Assembly: GCA_020048155.1 (NCBI GenBank)
Contig: JAIFMY010000232.1
Coordinates: 1-36,381 of the forward strand
DNA from: Bacteroidota bacterium
GTDB lineage: Bacteria > Bacteroidota > Bacteroidia > Bacteroidales > DYOH01
Length of the DNA stretch: 36,381 bases
Reading direction: 5' to 3'
Each line of letters begins with the position of its first letter. Within the stretch, counting starts at the first letter, position 1. The translations under genes and the position numbers were made by a program. Positions 33,868 through 36,381 of the stretch are shown piece by piece. The notes under the pieces were generated by a model that worked only from the letters and a program-made list of their open reading frames with translations, made no database searches and was not told the origin of the DNA.

Positions 33868-35697
33868 TTAGTTTTTAGTAATGGTGTACGTCAGATTTTT
33901 CTTACTGAATTTGACGGTATAGTTACCAGCTTCAGCTACAGGAATATTAGCTCCACCAGGCTCAAGTGAACCATTAGTAGCATCATCACCATAGTTATAA
34001 GCCCAATCATCTTTACCACGGAACTTCAGTTCACCTTTTTTCAGATCTGTAGTGATAGTCCACATTTCACTAGCAGCGTCATAAGACATATTGGTATCAG
34101 TACCCCAACCACCAGGAGTGGCATCTCCAATAATACCCCAGTTCATCCAGCTGATTTTGTAATCACGAGGAGTAGAAAGGTTAAGAGAAACTTCATAATC
34201 AGCAGTTTCAGTAACATTTATATTGTCTCCACCATATTCAGCAGATCCATTGTTTCCTGTGTCACCAAAATTAATATCCCAACCATCATTTGCACGACAT
34301 TTGAAACCACCATCTTTGGTCAGTGTGAATACACCTTCCCAAGCACCGCTAGTAGTATTGTATGCCATAGGCGTAGAAGCTCCCCATCCACCGGGAGTTG
34401 CATCACCAACTACACCCCACTGAACTTTCACAACAGAATAGGCAAGAGTGATTGGATTCACATTTAATTTATAATATCCTGCTTCAGAAACAGAAAGATT
34501 GTCCCCGGTAGTACTTAAGAAACCAGGAGCACCAACACCATAATTTGTGTGAGCCCAGTCTGGTTCAGAAGTAAATTTGAAACCATCAGCTACAGGCATA
34601 TTTACATAACCTTCGAGGTTATTAGGATCATCAATGGTATTCATGATATAAGGAGCTTTATCTGGTGCCCAACCCTGATAACCACCAGGAACATACCATT
34701 TAACGATATTGGCAAGTGTAGTAAACTCAGAAACAGCACTCATGCCAGTACCAAAATTGTTGGTAGCAAATGCTACTACATAGTATTTGGTATTCAGGTC
34801 AAGCATTTTGAGGGTATCTACAAAACTAAACTCGTTCATATTGGCACCAGCAGTGATCTCAAGTTTGCTATCGGCAGCAGTAGGATTTCCGGTAGTATTG
34901 TAATAGAAACCATATTTGCTGATTGCAGAACCACCACTTTGAGTAACTTCAGCACCTACAGCAGCAGATGTTTTGGTAATGGTATTAGCAGGGAACACGT
35001 TCACCAAAGGCAGAGCCTCAGGAGTTTTGAAAGATACTTGTGCACTATAAGCAGTACCCACACCATTGATGGCATAAGCGCGTACATAGTAAGTAGTATT
35101 TGCTTTCAAACCGGTAAGGTCGCTTGCAAATTCACCTTCGCCATTGCCAACAGATACTTTGGTAGCTGTGGTGGTAGGATTTTCAGTGATACCGAAAACA
35201 AAACCTTTTTCAGTAACATTAGATTCACCATCATAAGATACATTACCGGCTACTTTAGCAGAATATCCCATCACATCGGTAGCAGCGGCCACAGTAACTG
35301 TAGCTTTGATAGCAGAAGTCATGAAAGTATCAACATCGCCATAGGTAGTTCCTAATTCGTTGGTTGCAAATGCACGTACATAGTAAACAGTGTAGTGAGT
35401 AAGACCAGTAAGTGTACCTTCAAAACCAGCTTTGCCTGTAACTTCGATAGTTTTGCTATCGGTAAGAGATGGAGCACCAGTAGTATTCCACACAAAACCA
35501 CGCTCAGTAAGAGCAGCGTTGCCATCATTCACAAGAAAACCTTGTGCTTTGGCAGTATAATCAGCTACTTCTTTGGTAGGAAACGTAGCTACGTCCGGAG
35601 TAGTTTTGGTTTTTTCTTCTTCTTTTTCGCACGATGTAATCACAAATGCGAATACGAAAAGAGCACCTAGTATATTTAAAAACGATTTGTTTCTCAT
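33868..35697 (-). CDS. SusE/SusF-like starch-binding lipoprotein with fibronectin-like repeats
   Basis: The 609-residue lipoprotein has its lipidated cysteine at 23 (VITSC), followed by EKEEEK, typical of surface-exposed Bacteroidota lipoproteins. Three fibronectin-III-like repeats (about 35-127, 131-225, 229-327) share the ends YYVRAFATNELGTTYG, YYVRAYAINGVGTAYS and YYVVAFATNNFGTGMS. Three SusE/SusF-type carbohydrate-binding modules follow (about 332-424, 427-516, 519-609), the last two with GDATPGGWG and a D/NDGW-type aromatic site. Bacteroides SusE/F are about 390-490 residues with one N-terminal Ig-like domain, so this protein has a longer stalk. It lies between another SusE/F-like gene and the amylase. 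Confidence 0.92.
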   Translation of the reverse strand: MRNKSFLNILGALFVFAFVITSCEKEEEKTKTTPDVATFPTKEVADYTAKAQGFLVNDGNAALTERGFVWNTTGAPSLTDSKTIEVTGKAGFEGTLTGLTHYTVYYVRAFATNELGTTYGDVDTFMTSAIKATVTVAAATDVMGYSAKVAGNVSYDGESNVTEKGFVFGITENPTTTATKVSVGNGEGEFASDLTGLKANTTYYVRAYAINGVGTAYSAQVSFKTPEALPLVNVFPANTITKTSAAVGAEVTQSGGSAISKYGFYYNTTGNPTAADSKLEITAGANMNEFSFVDTLKMLDLNTKYYVVAFATNNFGTGMSAVSEFTTLANIVKWYVPGGYQGWAPDKAPYIMNTIDDPNNLEGYVNMPVADGFKFTSEPDWAHTNYGVGAPGFLSTTGDNLSVSEAGYYKLNVNPITLAYSVVKVQWGVVGDATPGGWGASTPMAYNTTSGAWEGVFTLTKDGGFKCRANDGWDINFGDTGNNGSAEYGGDNINVTETADYEVSLNLSTPRDYKISWMNWGIIGDATPGGWGTDTNMSYDAASEMWTITTDLKKGELKFRGKDDWAYNYGDDATNGSLEPGGANIPVAEAGNYTVKFSKKNLTYTITKN

Positions 35698-35713
35698 ATA
35701 TATTTTATTTTTA

Positions 35714-35746
35714 AAACTATCTGCAATGAATCATTGCAGATAGTTT
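35714..35746 (-). terminator. Long perfect hairpin between the two SusE/F-like genes
   Basis: AAACTATCTGCAATG (35714-35728) and CATTGCAGATAGTTT (35732-35746) form a 15-base perfect stem with a 3-base loop. It starts about 10 bases after the stop of the upstream gene and ends 17 bases before the next start. The T-tract on the minus strand is short, so partial termination or mRNA end protection is as likely as full termination. Confidence 0.65.
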
Positions 35747-35755
35747 CAGTTTGGT

Positions 35756-36381
35756 TTAATTTTTCACAAATTTGTATTTACCGGCAGCATCACTGAGTAT
35801 GGTGAAAGTTACGGTATAATTACCAGCAACAGTAACAGGTAAATCATTGCCAACACCACCTTGTTTCAGGTTGCCTTGCATTCCACCAGCATCGCCATCG
35901 GCTAAGCCCATGTTCCAGCCCCAACCGTCATTTTTCCTGAATTTACATGCACCAGGAACTAGATCGATTGTGATATACCAGTATCCTTCTTCGGCATTGT
36001 AGTCCATATCAGTATCTGAATCCCAGCCAGTAGGAGTAGCGCTACCAATAAAACCAATCATATAGGCTTCATAAGTAATAGTAAGTGCGTTCACATCTAC
36101 AGTTACTTTGTGCCAGCCTAAGGCAGGCGCCACAATACCGGTAGTACCAACAGCAATTGCTCCACCATTAGCACCATACTCTTTGTTAGTATCAGGATCT
36201 TTGAGGGTGAAAGCTTTTGTAGGATCTACTTTTACAAGACCACTATATTTGCCATCGCCAAGTGGTGACTCCAATTTCTGTGTCATACCAGAGTTCAACA
36301 AATCGAGGCGTGGGAAACCGTAAAGGGTAACGTTAGCTTCCTGAACTGCAGAATAATACACAAAAGGTTTGGCACCTGTAC
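35756..36381 (-). CDS. SusE/SusF-like starch-binding protein, 5' end outside the window
   Basis: At least 207 residues of the C-terminal part are present. The frame is open through the right edge, so the GTG at 36361 is not the true start. The visible part holds the end of one binding module (YSAVQEANVTLYGFPRLDLL to YEAYM) and one complete SusE/F module: GFIGSATPTGWDSDTDMDY, ACKFRKNDGWGWNMG, then GNYTVTF and KYKFVKN at the end. It is related to the last modules of the next gene. Standing upstream of the FN-repeat protein and the amylase, it fits the susE-susF-susG order. The missing upstream genes are expected to be susC- and susD-like. Confidence 0.9.
   Translation of the reverse strand, partial: TGAKPFVYYSAVQEANVTLYGFPRLDLLNSGMTQKLESPLGDGKYSGLVKVDPTKAFTLKDPDTNKEYGANGGAIAVGTTGIVAPALGWHKVTVDVNALTITYEAYMIGFIGSATPTGWDSDTDMDYNAEEGYWYITIDLVPGACKFRKNDGWGWNMGLADGDAGGMQGNLKQGGVGNDLPVTVAGNYTVTFTILSDAAGKYKFVKN

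Noticed and set aside
34549-35355. A 268-codon open frame on the plus strand
   Set aside because: It is antisense to the repeats of the SusE/F-like gene; its Ser/Ile/Thr-rich sequence mirrors the Thr/Val/Ala repeats on the coding strand.

Overview
The window looks like the chromosome of a member of the Bacteroidota (Bacteroidetes). The DNA is AT-rich. Several promoters carry the phylum's TAnnTTTG -7 box, and starch-utilisation (Sus-like) outer-membrane lipoproteins, a GIN-domain (DUF2807) protein, LVIVD lipoproteins and a TonB-dependent receptor are all present. No rRNA, tRNA, CRISPR array, transposase or phage gene was seen, and genus-level placement is not possible from the sequence alone.

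Layout, left to right. (1) 1-6863: a repeat copy, a 1534-residue exported protein of unknown function, and a divergent membrane-anchored CHASE4/PP2C (SpoIIE-type) phosphatase. (2) 6860-9454, minus strand: a tight four-gene operon of a BFD-like [2Fe-2S] protein, PdxH, a PLP-aminotransferase-fold protein that has lost its PLP lysine, and a TlpA-like thioredoxin. (3) 9544-11784, minus: an N-acetylmuramoyl-L-alanine amidase and a double-domain universal stress protein. (4) 12066-14439, plus: a receptor made of two fused TAXI (TRAP-type) binding domains and a SPOR-like repeat protein. (5) 14644-15522, plus: a MerR regulator with an intact CarH-type cobalamin-binding signature. (6) 15775-18473, plus: the most unusual locus, a divergent KdsA-type synthase, a transaldolase domain fused to the CBS pair normally found on KdsD (arabinose-5-phosphate isomerase), and a KdsC-like HAD phosphatase. 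It reads as a rewired Kdo-type pathway. (7) 18474-19220: non-coding, with a MITE-like relic sharing about 79% identity with the first 98 bases of the window. (8) 19221-22455, minus: a SiaA-SiaB-SiaC partner-switching module with no SiaD diguanylate cyclase. (9) 22564-26692: a three-gene envelope operon (two LVIVD lipoproteins and a possible small barrel protein) divergent from a TonB-dependent receptor. (10) 26842-31814: a GIN-domain protein, a 1167-residue AAA/TPR STAND protein and an SF0329-like small protein. (11) 31905-36381, minus: the distal end of a Sus-like operon, with two SusE/SusF-type glycan-binding proteins and a GH13 alpha-amylase lipoprotein, with strong hairpins between the genes.

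How the genes may work together. Locus 6 would supply a 3-deoxy-2-ulosonic acid for surface glycan if the substrate inference holds. The two PP2C phosphatases could feed one SiaC-type switch. Locus 11 binds and cleaves starch-like glycans at the cell surface. These functional links are inferred from domain content and gene order only.
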